From Candidatus Dojkabacteria bacterium (GTDB lineage Bacteria > Patescibacteriota > Dojkabacteria > SC72 > JAHDCA01), in contig JAHDCA010000017.1 in assembly GCA_020630115.1 (NCBI GenBank), positions 1-15,093 on the forward strand: a stretch of DNA of 15,093 nucleotides. Reading direction: 5' to 3'. Both the position numbers and the translations under genes were made by a program. Positions 8,070-15,093 of this stretch are shown piece after piece; the stretch's first letter is position 1, and every line of letters begins with the position of its first letter. The notes under the pieces were generated by a model that saw nothing but the letters and a program-made list of their open reading frames with translations, was not told the DNA's origin and did no database searches.

Positions 8070-10544
8070 ATGATGAATCCAATTAGTTCACAAACAGTAA
8101 ATCCTGCCCCAAATACAAATAATTCTAATATACCCTCGCCTTTGCCAGGTTCAAACGCAGTAGCGAATACTCGCAAGGTGATAACAAGAGATCCAAACGC
8201 CCAAACCACAACTGTTAAGCCTCCAGTCTCTTCGAACCCAAGTCCAGTTACTCAGCCGAATTTAGATTCTGTTGTTCCAAATGCAGATCCTTCCCTTGAT
8301 ACAAATACCCTTCCCACTCCTTCAATGGGTAATCCTGCTAATGTTAACAATGAGGATACTGTAAAAGGAGAAGCGGGTGAAAAGAGAAACTCTGCGCTCT
8401 CGAGTCTTGCAGATAAGCTCGCAAATCTAAAAAAAGAATTCTTGGAGGAGACTGATGGAGTCAAAACTGAAACATCTGATGCATCAATTACAAATGAATC
8501 AGCGACTCAAGAAGAAAACAAACCTTTACCTACAAGTCAGCAAGAGCTTCAAAATAAAATTGAAAATAGTGTTGAGGCTGAAGCTAAATCAAAAGATAAG
8601 AAGTCTTTTTTCTCTTCACTTTTTGAAGAAGAAACTGCTTCAAGTCAGGAGAAAGTTGAAAAAGTCATTACTGATGAGACTATTAAAAAAACAACTCCAG
8701 TAAATGACAATATAACCCTACCAAGTCCAGAGTTAGCAGAAGTAAATGATTTAGGGGTAGAGCTTGATTCGCCTAATGCAGATCCAGTTGACTCTAAACT
8801 TTCACAAACTTCAGATCTATCAAGCACTGAGGGAGATGATCTTTCTTTACTTGAAGAGTCAGTTCAGAAGATGGATGACGCAGACCCTGTTGATATTGCT
8901 ATTAATGAGAGAGAAGAATTAGCACAAGAGGTTACCCCAACGACTCAAGAAGCTCCTAATATGCAACTTCCAGTTGATTTGAGTCAATCACAAGTAGAAA
9001 GTACTATACCTCCGCAGATGAACCATGTAGAGAATCCAATAAACCCAACTATAGATGATAGCATCAAGCTTAACCAAGGATCTCAAGAAATACATACTAG
9101 CACTAACACAGAAACTAACGACGAACAACAGATTCATGGTCTTGAACTACCCCAAGTACCACAATCACCAGTGAGAGAAGCTCAAGAACAGAAAATCCAA
9201 GATAGTATTGCTAATCCAACTGAGCCAAAAACTCAGGAAGGCACAGAAATACGCGATACAACTCAAAGTGAAGAAGGTGTTGATACTAGTATCGCAAATG
9301 ATACTTTGGTGGATCTCCCTACTCCTCCTGTTGCAGGGATTGCAGCTGTCTCCCAATTAGGAAATCAAACTGATGAAACAATTAGTCCAGAAGGTATTAG
9401 TGATGCGCAGTTCTTGGACAACATGGAAGATAAAAAAGATGCCTTGGAACATGAGAAAAACGTTGATGAAGGTATGATGGAAACACATGAAGTTAATATC
9501 TCAAACCTGTTGAGATTAACTGTAGACAGAGATGCTTCAGACTTACATATAACTGCTGGTTATCCAGCAATGATAAGGATTGATGGTTCACTTGTTGCCG
9601 TGACAGATTTTGATCTGACACCAGAGCAAACTGAGTTAATGATAAATGAGATCTTACCAGATGATAAAAAAGAGAAGCTTCAAGTTAACCGTGAAGTAGA
9701 CCTTAGCTATACTTTAGATGAAGATTCGAGATTTAGGATTAATGCTTTTTACCAAAGAAAGTCGATGTCTGCAGCTTTTAGGCTTATCCCGACAAAGATC
9801 AAATCTATTGATGAATTGAATTTGCCACAGATATATCACAAACTTGCTATGATCCGACAAGGACTCGTACTTGTAACTGGTCCTACTGGTTCTGGTAAAT
9901 CTACAACTTTGATCTCAATCCTTAATGAAGTCAATATGCAACGTGAAGATCATATCCTAACAATTGAGGATCCAATAGAGTTCATATTGCCAAAAGGTAA
10001 AGCTTTGGTTGATCAGCGAGAAGTTAGTGAAGACACTCACAGTTGGGATATCGCACTTAGAAGTGCTTTAAGACAAGATCCTGACGTTATATTGGTTGGT
10101 GAAATGAGAGATTTAGAAACTGTTTCAGCGGCTATAACTTTGGCAGAGACTGGACATTTGGTATTTGCTACTCTCCATACGAACTCAGCAGCCCAGACGA
10201 TGGATAGAATTATTGATGTGTTCCCTGAGCACCAACAAAATCAGATCCGTAATCAGTTAGCAAATGTTCTAGAGGCTGTTATTGCTCAAAGGCTAATTCC
10301 GATTAACGGTGGAGGTCGAAGAGCTGTAAGTGAGATCATGATCGCAACTCCAGGTATTAGAAACTTAATCCGTGAAGGAAAGACCCATCAATTGGATAAT
10401 ACAATCAGGACTTCGGTTGATATTGGGATGCTTTCAATTGAACATTCACTTGTAACACTAGTAAGAAAAGGAATTATCACTAGTGAAAAAGCTCAAGAAT
10501 ACGCAGTTCATCCCGAAGAAGTTGTAAGATTATTGAAAGCTTGA
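8070..10544 (+). CDS. pilT: PilT-family pilus retraction ATPase with long acidic N-terminal extension
   Basis: PilT is the ATPase that powers pilus disassembly and retraction. From the ATG at 8070 it is 824 residues; ordinary PilT is about 340-380. Residues about 469-824 form a complete PilT: SDLHI near 490, Walker A GPTGSGKS (604-611), the Asp box TIEDPIEF, Walker B with VGEMRD, the His box GHLVFATLHTN (695-705), and GIRNLIREGK (762-771), which matches the PilT-specific AIRNLIRE motif. No zinc cysteines are present. Residues 1-468 are rich in Ser, Thr, Pro, Gln, Asn, Asp and Glu, and contain no Cys, Trp or Tyr and only five Phe. They are likely disordered, with two short amphipathic stretches near 111-127 (LADKLANLKKEFLEE) and 178-188 (KSFFSSLFEEE). 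A TTG at 8061 is in frame, but two consecutive ATGs at 8070 and 8073 are better starts. The gene ends TGA directly followed by in-frame TAA, 30 bp before pilC. Confidence 0.93.
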   Translation: MMNPISSQTVNPAPNTNNSNIPSPLPGSNAVANTRKVITRDPNAQTTTVKPPVSSNPSPVTQPNLDSVVPNADPSLDTNTLPTPSMGNPANVNNEDTVKGEAGEKRNSALSSLADKLANLKKEFLEETDGVKTETSDASITNESATQEENKPLPTSQQELQNKIENSVEAEAKSKDKKSFFSSLFEEETASSQEKVEKVITDETIKKTTPVNDNITLPSPELAEVNDLGVELDSPNADPVDSKLSQTSDLSSTEGDDLSLLEESVQKMDDADPVDIAINEREELAQEVTPTTQEAPNMQLPVDLSQSQVESTIPPQMNHVENPINPTIDDSIKLNQGSQEIHTSTNTETNDEQQIHGLELPQVPQSPVREAQEQKIQDSIANPTEPKTQEGTEIRDTTQSEEGVDTSIANDTLVDLPTPPVAGIAAVSQLGNQTDETISPEGISDAQFLDNMEDKKDALEHEKNVDEGMMETHEVNISNLLRLTVDRDASDLHITAGYPAMIRIDGSLVAVTDFDLTPEQTELMINEILPDDKKEKLQVNREVDLSYTLDEDSRFRINAFYQRKSMSAAFRLIPTKIKSIDELNLPQIYHKLAMIRQGLVLVTGPTGSGKSTTLISILNEVNMQREDHILTIEDPIEFILPKGKALVDQREVSEDTHSWDIALRSALRQDPDVILVGEMRDLETVSAAITLAETGHLVFATLHTNSAAQTMDRIIDVFPEHQQNQIRNQLANVLEAVIAQRLIPINGGGRRAVSEIMIATPGIRNLIREGKTHQLDNTIRTSVDIGMLSIEHSLVTLVRKGIITSEKAQEYAVHPEEVVRLLKA

Positions 10545-10574
10545 TAAATTGAATAATTAGATTGATATTAGTAT

Positions 10575-11789
10575 ATGGCTAAAAAATTTAACTACACCGC
10601 AAGAGATAAGGAAGGAAACCTTCTGAAAGATCAGATCACAGCCTTAAATACTGAAGCAGTTGAGAATTATCTTAACTCTAAGGATCTAACAATTATTAGA
10701 ATTGCAGAAGATCGAGCTATTGATTTTCAGAGGTTATCGGAGATTAATATTGGTGGAGTGCCAATGAAGGAGAAAGTTGTTTTTATGAGACAACTCTCAG
10801 TTATGGTTGCATCAGGTGTCTCTTTGAATAAGGCCTTGGCAGTGCTTCAAAGACAAGCTAACAACCCTCGTTTTAGATCTGCGCTAGGTGAAGTCCTTGG
10901 GGATGTTGAATCTGGTCTTAGTCTTTCTAAGTCACTTCGCAAGGTTCCAGATGTTTTTGATACAGTTGTTATAAATCTAATTCAAGCTGGTGAAGAATCA
11001 GGTAATCTTGAAGATGTTCTTGTGAGCATCGCTGATGACCTTGAGGCGAATAAAAAGCTCCAAGATAAACTACGTTCTGCTATGAACTACCCTATTATAA
11101 TTATGGCAATAATTGTAGTAATTCTCGTTCTACTACTTTGGTTCCTAGTTCCTGCTATGTCTGACATCTATAGTCAGTTTGGAGCAGAATTACCTGCTGT
11201 AACACAATTCCTAGTTGATGCTAGTGAGATCTTTCTGAAATTTTGGTGGCTACTCTTTATACTAGTAGCAGGTTTTGGTATCGGTATCAGATACCTACTT
11301 AGAACTCCAAAAGGGAAATATGCTTTTCATAGATTGGTTTTGAAGATGCCTGTATTTGGTGTTCTTGTAAAGGAGATACAGATCACTAAATTCACTAAAA
11401 CACTTTCTCTACTTCTTAAAAGTGGAGTCTCAATAACCAATGCACTTGATCTTACAGCTGGTGCGATGTCCAACAAAGTATTTGAGGAGGAACTTATCAT
11501 TGCAAAGGGCGAAGTCGAAAAAGGTGTGAATCTATCGATACCTCTTGCTAGATCTGAAGTGTTTCCATTGATAATTTCTCAGATGATTAATGTCGGTGAA
11601 GAGTCAGGTGCTCTGGATAGTGTTCTTGAAAAGATGGCTTCATATTACAAGAATGAGGTTGATGTTAAATCTGAGAATCTTACATCTTTGTTAGAGCCTT
11701 TGATACTTGTTGTAGTTGGTGGATTGATAGGTTTCATAGCTTATGCAGTGTATACTCCTATCTTTAGCTTGACGCAAATTATTGAATAA
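10575..11789 (+). CDS. pilC: Type IV pilus inner-membrane platform protein PilC (GspF family)
   Basis: PilC is the inner-membrane platform on which PilB and PilT act. The 404 residues are the usual family length and show the expected duplicated GspF fold. An N-terminal FNYTARDKEGN stretch is followed by a first cytoplasmic domain with RQLSVMVASGVSL (72-84) and GEESG (139-143), a membrane segment at 172-193 and a second at 222-241. The second domain repeats the pattern with TLSLLLKSGVSI (276-287) and GEESG (341-345), and a last membrane segment lies at 374-396 after LLEPLILVVVGG. It lies 30 bp downstream of pilT and 41 bp upstream of the pilin, so it is probably in the same transcript. No Shine-Dalgarno is seen before the ATG. 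Confidence 0.97.
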   Translation: MAKKFNYTARDKEGNLLKDQITALNTEAVENYLNSKDLTIIRIAEDRAIDFQRLSEINIGGVPMKEKVVFMRQLSVMVASGVSLNKALAVLQRQANNPRFRSALGEVLGDVESGLSLSKSLRKVPDVFDTVVINLIQAGEESGNLEDVLVSIADDLEANKKLQDKLRSAMNYPIIIMAIIVVILVLLLWFLVPAMSDIYSQFGAELPAVTQFLVDASEIFLKFWWLLFILVAGFGIGIRYLLRTPKGKYAFHRLVLKMPVFGVLVKEIQITKFTKTLSLLLKSGVSITNALDLTAGAMSNKVFEEELIIAKGEVEKGVNLSIPLARSEVFPLIISQMINVGEESGALDSVLEKMASYYKNEVDVKSENLTSLLEPLILVVVGGLIGFIAYAVYTPIFSLTQIIE

Positions 11790-11797
11790 CCTAGACT
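11769..11797 (+). promoter_or_regulatory. Candidate promoter for the prepilin gene
   Basis: TTGACG (11769-11774, 5/6 match) and TAGACT (11792-11797, 4/6) are separated by 17 bp. The -35 lies in the last codons of pilC and the -10 just after its stop, giving a predicted leader of about 27 bases to the prepilin ATG. Extra pilin transcription would fit the need for many pilin copies per pilus. Motif evidence only. Confidence 0.33.
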
Positions 11798-11799
11798 GG

Positions 11800-11824
11800 T
11801 AATAAATAAAATTAAACTTTATTA
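11800..11824 (+). repeat. AT-only inverted repeat before the prepilin start
   Basis: TAATAAA (11800-11806) and TTTATTA (11818-11824) can pair across an 11-base loop, ending 6 bases before the prepilin ATG. The stem is all A-T and may be chance in AT-rich DNA, or a weak mRNA 5' structure. Confidence 0.25.
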
Positions 11825-11830
11825 AAGAAT

Positions 11831-12376
11831 ATGAATATGCAGAAAAAATACAAAGGGTTTACTTTGGTAGAAATGCTCATAGTTATGGGTATCCTTGTTG
11901 TACTTATGGGTATTGGTGTAGCTGTTGGTCGGTTTGCGATTCAAAGAGCTAATCGTCTAGCTCATCAAAACGCTGTTAGGCAACTTTTTGAGGTTTCTCA
12001 AGCTTACTATACAGACAACCGTAATTACCTCGAGTTAGAAGACTTTGATGGGTTTGGAACTGAGCTAGTCTCTGGAGGCGAATTTTCTGAGTATATAGAT
12101 GCTGGCTTTGATGGTGGTGGAGATGCAACTTACTACTACTTTGTATCAGCAGATGAGCAGAGTTTGATCTTGTGTGTAACTCTTGGTGGTCCAGGGGATG
12201 AGGACAAATTAGGTATCCACTGTGAAGGAAATGGATATAATGAAACTAGCTACGATGGGCTTGCAGGCTCAATTACTCGAAGTGAGATTGAAGTGACTGA
12301 TCCTGTTTACGATACAATCATTAACAGCGCTACAAACGAGACTAGGAGCGTTTGGGATAGCGAGACCGGTTGGTAA
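11831..12376 (+). CDS. Type IV prepilin (major pilin candidate)
   Basis: This is a 181-residue prepilin, the structural subunit that PilB polymerises. A short basic leader ends at Gly9, and the type III signal is KKYKG|FTLVEMLIV: mature Phe at +1 and the conserved Glu at +5 (residue 14). A hydrophobic alpha-1 helix follows to about residue 36. The helix continues as an amphipathic, basic segment (QRANRLAHQNAVRQLF), followed by an acidic, Gly- and Asp-rich globular head. Two cysteines, Cys115 and Cys131, could form a disulfide across the loop holding GGPGDEDKLG. It is the only prepilin-like gene in the window and is followed by a strong terminator, so it closes the pilB-pilT-pilC transcript. 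A second ATG at 11837 would shorten the leader by two residues. Whether it is the major pilin is inferred from its position. Confidence 0.93.
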   Translation: MNMQKKYKGFTLVEMLIVMGILVVLMGIGVAVGRFAIQRANRLAHQNAVRQLFEVSQAYYTDNRNYLELEDFDGFGTELVSGGEFSEYIDAGFDGGGDATYYYFVSADEQSLILCVTLGGPGDEDKLGIHCEGNGYNETSYDGLAGSITRSEIEVTDPVYDTIINSATNETRSVWDSETGW

Positions 12377-12405
12377 ATCTAGTTTAGAGAGTTGAATTTG
12401 ATTTT

Positions 12406-12439
12406 AACACTCTGGGTAACTCCAGAGTGTTTCTTTTTT
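12406..12439 (+). terminator. Intrinsic (rho-independent) terminator after the pil operon
   Basis: A perfect 10-bp stem, AACACTCTGG (12406-12415) with CCAGAGTGTT (12422-12431), encloses a GTAACT loop and is followed at once by TCTTTTTT (12432-12439). It lies 29 bp after the pilin stop and would separate the pilin transcript from pilD. The left side has no matching A-tract, so it should act rightward only. Confidence 0.93.
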
Positions 12440-12456
12440 GTTTCCTGATGTTCGAG

Positions 12457-12462
12457 TATAAT
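12457..12462 (+). promoter_or_regulatory. Perfect -10 element of pilD, implying a leaderless mRNA
   Basis: TATAAT is separated from the pilD ATG (12468) by only 5 bases, so transcription starting about 6-7 bases after the hexamer would begin at or next to the A of the ATG. The -35 position at 17 bp holds only T-rich terminator sequence. The location directly after a terminator requires some promoter here. Confidence 0.5.
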
Positions 12463-12467
12463 TTTTT

Positions 12468-13157
12468 ATGGAAACACTTCTTCATATATATTTGTTCTTA
12501 GTTGGTGCATCAGTCTCAAGCTTTCTAGGGTGTCTTGTATGGAGGTTGGAACAAGGCTGGGACTACAGCGATCTGTTTAGTAAAAGATCTGTTTCTGAGA
12601 CTACTGGGGAGGTTCTCAGATGGTATGAGTTGATAGTTGTTGGCTCTGGCTTGTATTATGGTAAATACTTCTACTCATTGATGGAGATTGTCGGAGGTAT
12701 TAGTGCAATTTATCTCTATCGTGAATTTGACTTGGTTGGTGCGTTTACTTTGCTTGGACTTCACCTTCTTGCATATTGGGATTACCAATCTTTAGGGATA
12801 CCTGTTATCTTAACTGACATAGTTGTTCTAGTTCTTGCCTTTATACTATTTAATCCTTATCTATTAGGCATCTGGTTAGTATTGAAGATTATTCCAATGG
12901 AAAGTTTGTTTAAGATCGGTAAAGGAGACTTTATAGTTGGTGTTATGCTTGTTTGTTCGCTTATATACTTGGGTATAAGTCCGGTTGATTGGTATTTGAT
13001 CTTTATGATCTGTTCGGTAAGTTTTCTTACATCAGGGCTATTGCTTGGAAAGATCAATATGAAATCAAAGATCCCCCTTGTACCAATTATGCTAATTAGT
13101 TTTGTAATGCAATTAGCTCTGAAGGTAGAGATTGTTATAGATTACATAACTATTTAG
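12468..13157 (+). CDS. pilD: Prepilin peptidase (A24 aspartic protease), zinc-cysteine-less
   Basis: PilD is the membrane protease that cleaves the prepilin leader and, in many bacteria, N-methylates the new N-terminus. The 229-residue protein is strongly hydrophobic with about eight membrane segments. The two catalytic aspartates are recognisable: Asp105 in YWDYQSLGIP, matching the family pattern fDxxxxxIP, and Asp154 in GKGD (151-154), matching GxGD. The N-terminal domain keeps FLGCLVWRLEQG (19-30), RS at 40-41, RWYELIVVGSGL (51-62) and a later Glu73. The four zinc-binding cysteines (two CxxC pairs) found in many PilD proteins are absent and the segment that bears them is shortened. The C-terminus has KIPLVPIMLISF, like the usual iPfgPfL block. 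It sits next to its likely substrate but in a separate transcript. Confidence 0.87.
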   Translation: METLLHIYLFLVGASVSSFLGCLVWRLEQGWDYSDLFSKRSVSETTGEVLRWYELIVVGSGLYYGKYFYSLMEIVGGISAIYLYREFDLVGAFTLLGLHLLAYWDYQSLGIPVILTDIVVLVLAFILFNPYLLGIWLVLKIIPMESLFKIGKGDFIVGVMLVCSLIYLGISPVDWYLIFMICSVSFLTSGLLLGKINMKSKIPLVPIMLISFVMQLALKVEIVIDYITI

Positions 13158-13200
13158 AGGTAAGGTTTGTAGTTGTTTTTAGAATTCTAAGAATAATTGC

Positions 13201-15093
13201 TTAATCCTTAAGTCCAACTTCCTTCTTGTAAGTATCGACTTGGCTTCCAAATATTTGATTTGCTACTTCTGTAAGGCTTTGGTCGTGATGGATTGCCAGT
13301 GATGGGTAGAAGTTGTTATTTACTAACTTTAGAGATCTCTCAAGAATTATCCCCCTACTTCCGTCAACCCCAAATCCTATTATTGTACCGTTAACTCTTA
13401 ACCCATTTCTAACACTCTGACCAATGTCTGCTTCATTCAATATCACAGAATTTTTAGCAATTACAGCTCCTTCAAAAACATCATACTTTGGTGCACAGAT
13501 ATCTTGACTACCATCAGTATCACAGATATCAGGGTATGTAATACTACTATCTTCAGCTAGTAGGTTTATGTTTTGAGCTGACATAAAGATACAGCCTTGG
13601 ATTGAGAATCCACCTTTAATTACTTTATTATTAATCGAGATATCTTGGTCACTATAAAAAAGCATATTGTTATCACAAGTCATTATCGAATCAAAACTAA
13701 GTGGCTCTGTACTAAAGTAAGCACATGAGTCTGTTGCACAGATATCAGAAGTTCTTTCTAATGATGATAGTCTTGAAGGCTCAACATCGCTAGAGATATC
13801 AGAAAGCCCTGGTACATAATTTACTCTTTCTTGTGTAAGTCTCTTAAGTACAGCGACTTGATCATCACCTAAGTTGTACATACTTCTATCAAATCCATAG
13901 TCTTTGATTTGATAGTTTGTCTGACTACTTGAGATATTCGAGCCTGTTCCTACGATATAGAGCTCACTGCTAAGTCCTGGATTGTCTTGCGTGTTTAGAT
14001 CTATACGGAATGGATCAACATCCCAGACTTCAGGATCCGTAGTATAGAAACCACTCTCAGGTTCAATAACAGGTATAGACAATGTGTCACCATCATAACT
14101 AAAAACATTTCCACCCCTTGTAAATATCCAAGGTATGCCTACTCCAAATTGTCCAACAAGTTGACTTGTAAGTTGAGGATTGGTCGGAGTCCCATCATTG
14201 AGATTACATGCATTGTCTCGCCCATATGGCTCAAATTGTAAGAATCCATCGTAATTCTCCCCTACTGATACTTCGTCTCTTCTTGTGAATAGTTCACTCT
14301 CGGTCGGATTTGAGGTGTTCATCAGGTATCTTGGCCCTAAGGATGACTCCTCATCAATTCTGTACTGTGAACTTTCAGTAGCTACTTCAAAGTCTCCAGC
14401 AAGTCCAGCAGTTCTATCAAATATCGGTTGAGCTTCTGACGAACCTTCAAATCTTGCTTCTCCAAATACATCTCTAGCTCCGGATCCTCTGTCGCTAACG
14501 TTCCAATTCATCGCTAAGAAATCAGCATTCACTACACCAATGTCAGTTACGCTAGTATCGGGAGGAACAAAATCGATCAGGACTGAAGGGGCAGGATTAT
14601 CAACAGAACTAAAGACATCCTGACCATATAATCTTGCACTTAGTTCATACAGATGATCTGTATTCCAAGTATGCAGATCATTATCAATATATCTTATGGT
14701 TAAATCTATATACAGAAGTTCAGAAGACTCTTGGTATGCAAAGTATGATTCACCATTATTACTCAATACTTCGAAATCATAACCTGGGATTAAACTTTGG
14801 GCTAAGTGGGAATTTTCTAGAGTAAAAGTGTGCTCACCATCAACAACAGTTTGAGTTAGAGGTATGTTCACATTGTTAATCTTTACTTGCGAATTGTACC
14901 TATCAAAGATTATTTCTGTAACTAGATTTTCTTCGTTGTTACAGTCTTCACAATTAAAAATCTTCAGTCCATAATTAGTAACCTCATCTAGGCTTTCCCT
15001 ATCTCTCATTACTGCATAGTACCTAGCCGGGTTATTCGAGTCTTCTTCAATACTACATCTGTTAGTATCGAATTCGTTACCCCCACTTGAATA
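13201..15093 (-). CDS. Large probable exported surface protein, C-terminal part (5' end beyond window)
   Basis: The frame is open to the right edge, so only the last 630 residues are visible; an internal ATG at 15009 should not be taken as the start. I do not recognise it as a named gene. Counting from that Met, residues about 145-270 look like an Ig/FN3-type beta sandwich: DFVPPDTSVTD, then NWNVSDRGSGARDVF, ending in a strand pattern FLQFEPYGRDNACN, as in domains with W-x-x-SDxGSG and D-x-x-x-N. Ten cysteines are visible, several in close pairs (CEDC, CATDSC, CDTDGSQDIC), which suits disulfides outside the cell. The end (about 465-575) has GGFSIQGCIF, VFEGAVIAKNSVIL, NGLRVNGTIIGFGV and ERSLKLVNNNFYPS, a repeated beta-rich block that I recall from C-termini of large CPR proteins. 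It ends 43 bp from pilD in convergent orientation. A surface, adhesive or pilus-linked role is inference. Confidence 0.75.
   Translation of the reverse strand, partial: YSSGGNEFDTNRCSIEEDSNNPARYYAVMRDRESLDEVTNYGLKIFNCEDCNNEENLVTEIIFDRYNSQVKINNVNIPLTQTVVDGEHTFTLENSHLAQSLIPGYDFEVLSNNGESYFAYQESSELLYIDLTIRYIDNDLHTWNTDHLYELSARLYGQDVFSSVDNPAPSVLIDFVPPDTSVTDIGVVNADFLAMNWNVSDRGSGARDVFGEARFEGSSEAQPIFDRTAGLAGDFEVATESSQYRIDEESSLGPRYLMNTSNPTESELFTRRDEVSVGENYDGFLQFEPYGRDNACNLNDGTPTNPQLTSQLVGQFGVGIPWIFTRGGNVFSYDGDTLSIPVIEPESGFYTTDPEVWDVDPFRIDLNTQDNPGLSSELYIVGTGSNISSSQTNYQIKDYGFDRSMYNLGDDQVAVLKRLTQERVNYVPGLSDISSDVEPSRLSSLERTSDICATDSCAYFSTEPLSFDSIMTCDNNMLFYSDQDISINNKVIKGGFSIQGCIFMSAQNINLLAEDSSITYPDICDTDGSQDICAPKYDVFEGAVIAKNSVILNEADIGQSVRNGLRVNGTIIGFGVDGSRGIILERSLKLVNNNFYPSLAIHHDQSLTEVANQIFGSQVDTYKKEVGLKD

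Noticed and set aside
10542..10547. Recoded TGA (glycine, as in Gracilibacteria and Absconditabacteria) because the only TGA stop is followed at once by TAA
   Set aside because: No in-frame TGA occurs inside any of the long genes while GGN glycine codons are abundant, which is not expected if TGA encoded glycine; tandem stops are common.
13179..13190. TTAGAATTCTAA palindrome between the convergent pilD and surface-protein genes as a two-way terminator
   Set aside because: A hairpin would have only a 4-bp AT-rich stem with a 4-base loop, too weak for an intrinsic terminator.
1..15093. tRNA, rRNA, CRISPR arrays, insertion sequences or tandem repeats
   Set aside because: I looked for cloverleaf-like segments, regularly spaced repeats, transposase motifs and terminal inverted repeats and saw none.

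Overview
The window is a low-GC (below about 40% by eye), gene-dense piece of a bacterial chromosome. Nine genes plus one large partial gene cover almost all of it, intergenic gaps are about 17 to 91 bp, and no stretch over 300 bases lacks a gene. It uses the standard bacterial code: TAA, TAG and one TGA act as stops, and no in-frame TGA occurs inside the long genes. None of the nine visible starts has a Shine-Dalgarno sequence. The small pilB-pilT-pilC-pilin-pilD locus, a short DNA polymerase III delta' subunit and a large Cys-containing surface protein with a distinctive C-terminal block suggest a member of the Candidate Phyla Radiation (Patescibacteria). That assignment is inference; no rRNA or ribosomal protein gene is present to prove it.

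Left half, minus strand (transcribed right to left from about 6200): a delta'-like clamp-loader subunit (holB-like), gyrB, an integral membrane protein resembling DUF4013, and gyrA, which runs off the left edge. Gaps are 30, 18 and 17 bp, so this is probably one operon for replication and DNA topology with a membrane gene inserted between the two gyrase subunits. GyrA carries an apparent insertion of about 70 residues in its breakage-reunion domain and a proline where most GyrA proteins have an acidic residue in the quinolone-contact region.

Right half, plus strand (from 6222): a type IV pilus locus made of pilB (extension ATPase), pilT (retraction-type ATPase with an unusual acidic, low-complexity N-terminal extension of about 468 residues), pilC (inner-membrane platform) and a type IV prepilin. 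A strong intrinsic terminator follows. Next comes a prepilin peptidase (pilD) that keeps both catalytic aspartates but has lost the zinc-binding cysteines; a perfect TATAAT sits 5 bp before its ATG, implying a leaderless transcript. Together these genes would process one major pilin, assemble it and retract it. No pilM/N/O/P/Q genes are in the window.

Right edge, minus strand, converging on pilD: the C-terminal 630 residues of a large, probably exported protein with an Ig/FN3-like segment and a C-terminal block that I associate with CPR surface proteins. Its location beside the pilus genes makes a surface or adhesive role plausible but unproven.

The divergent start region between holB and pilB is only 28 bp, so the promoters of each gene must lie partly inside the other gene. 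The least ordinary item is the PilT fusion; nothing in the window is clearly a wholly new system.
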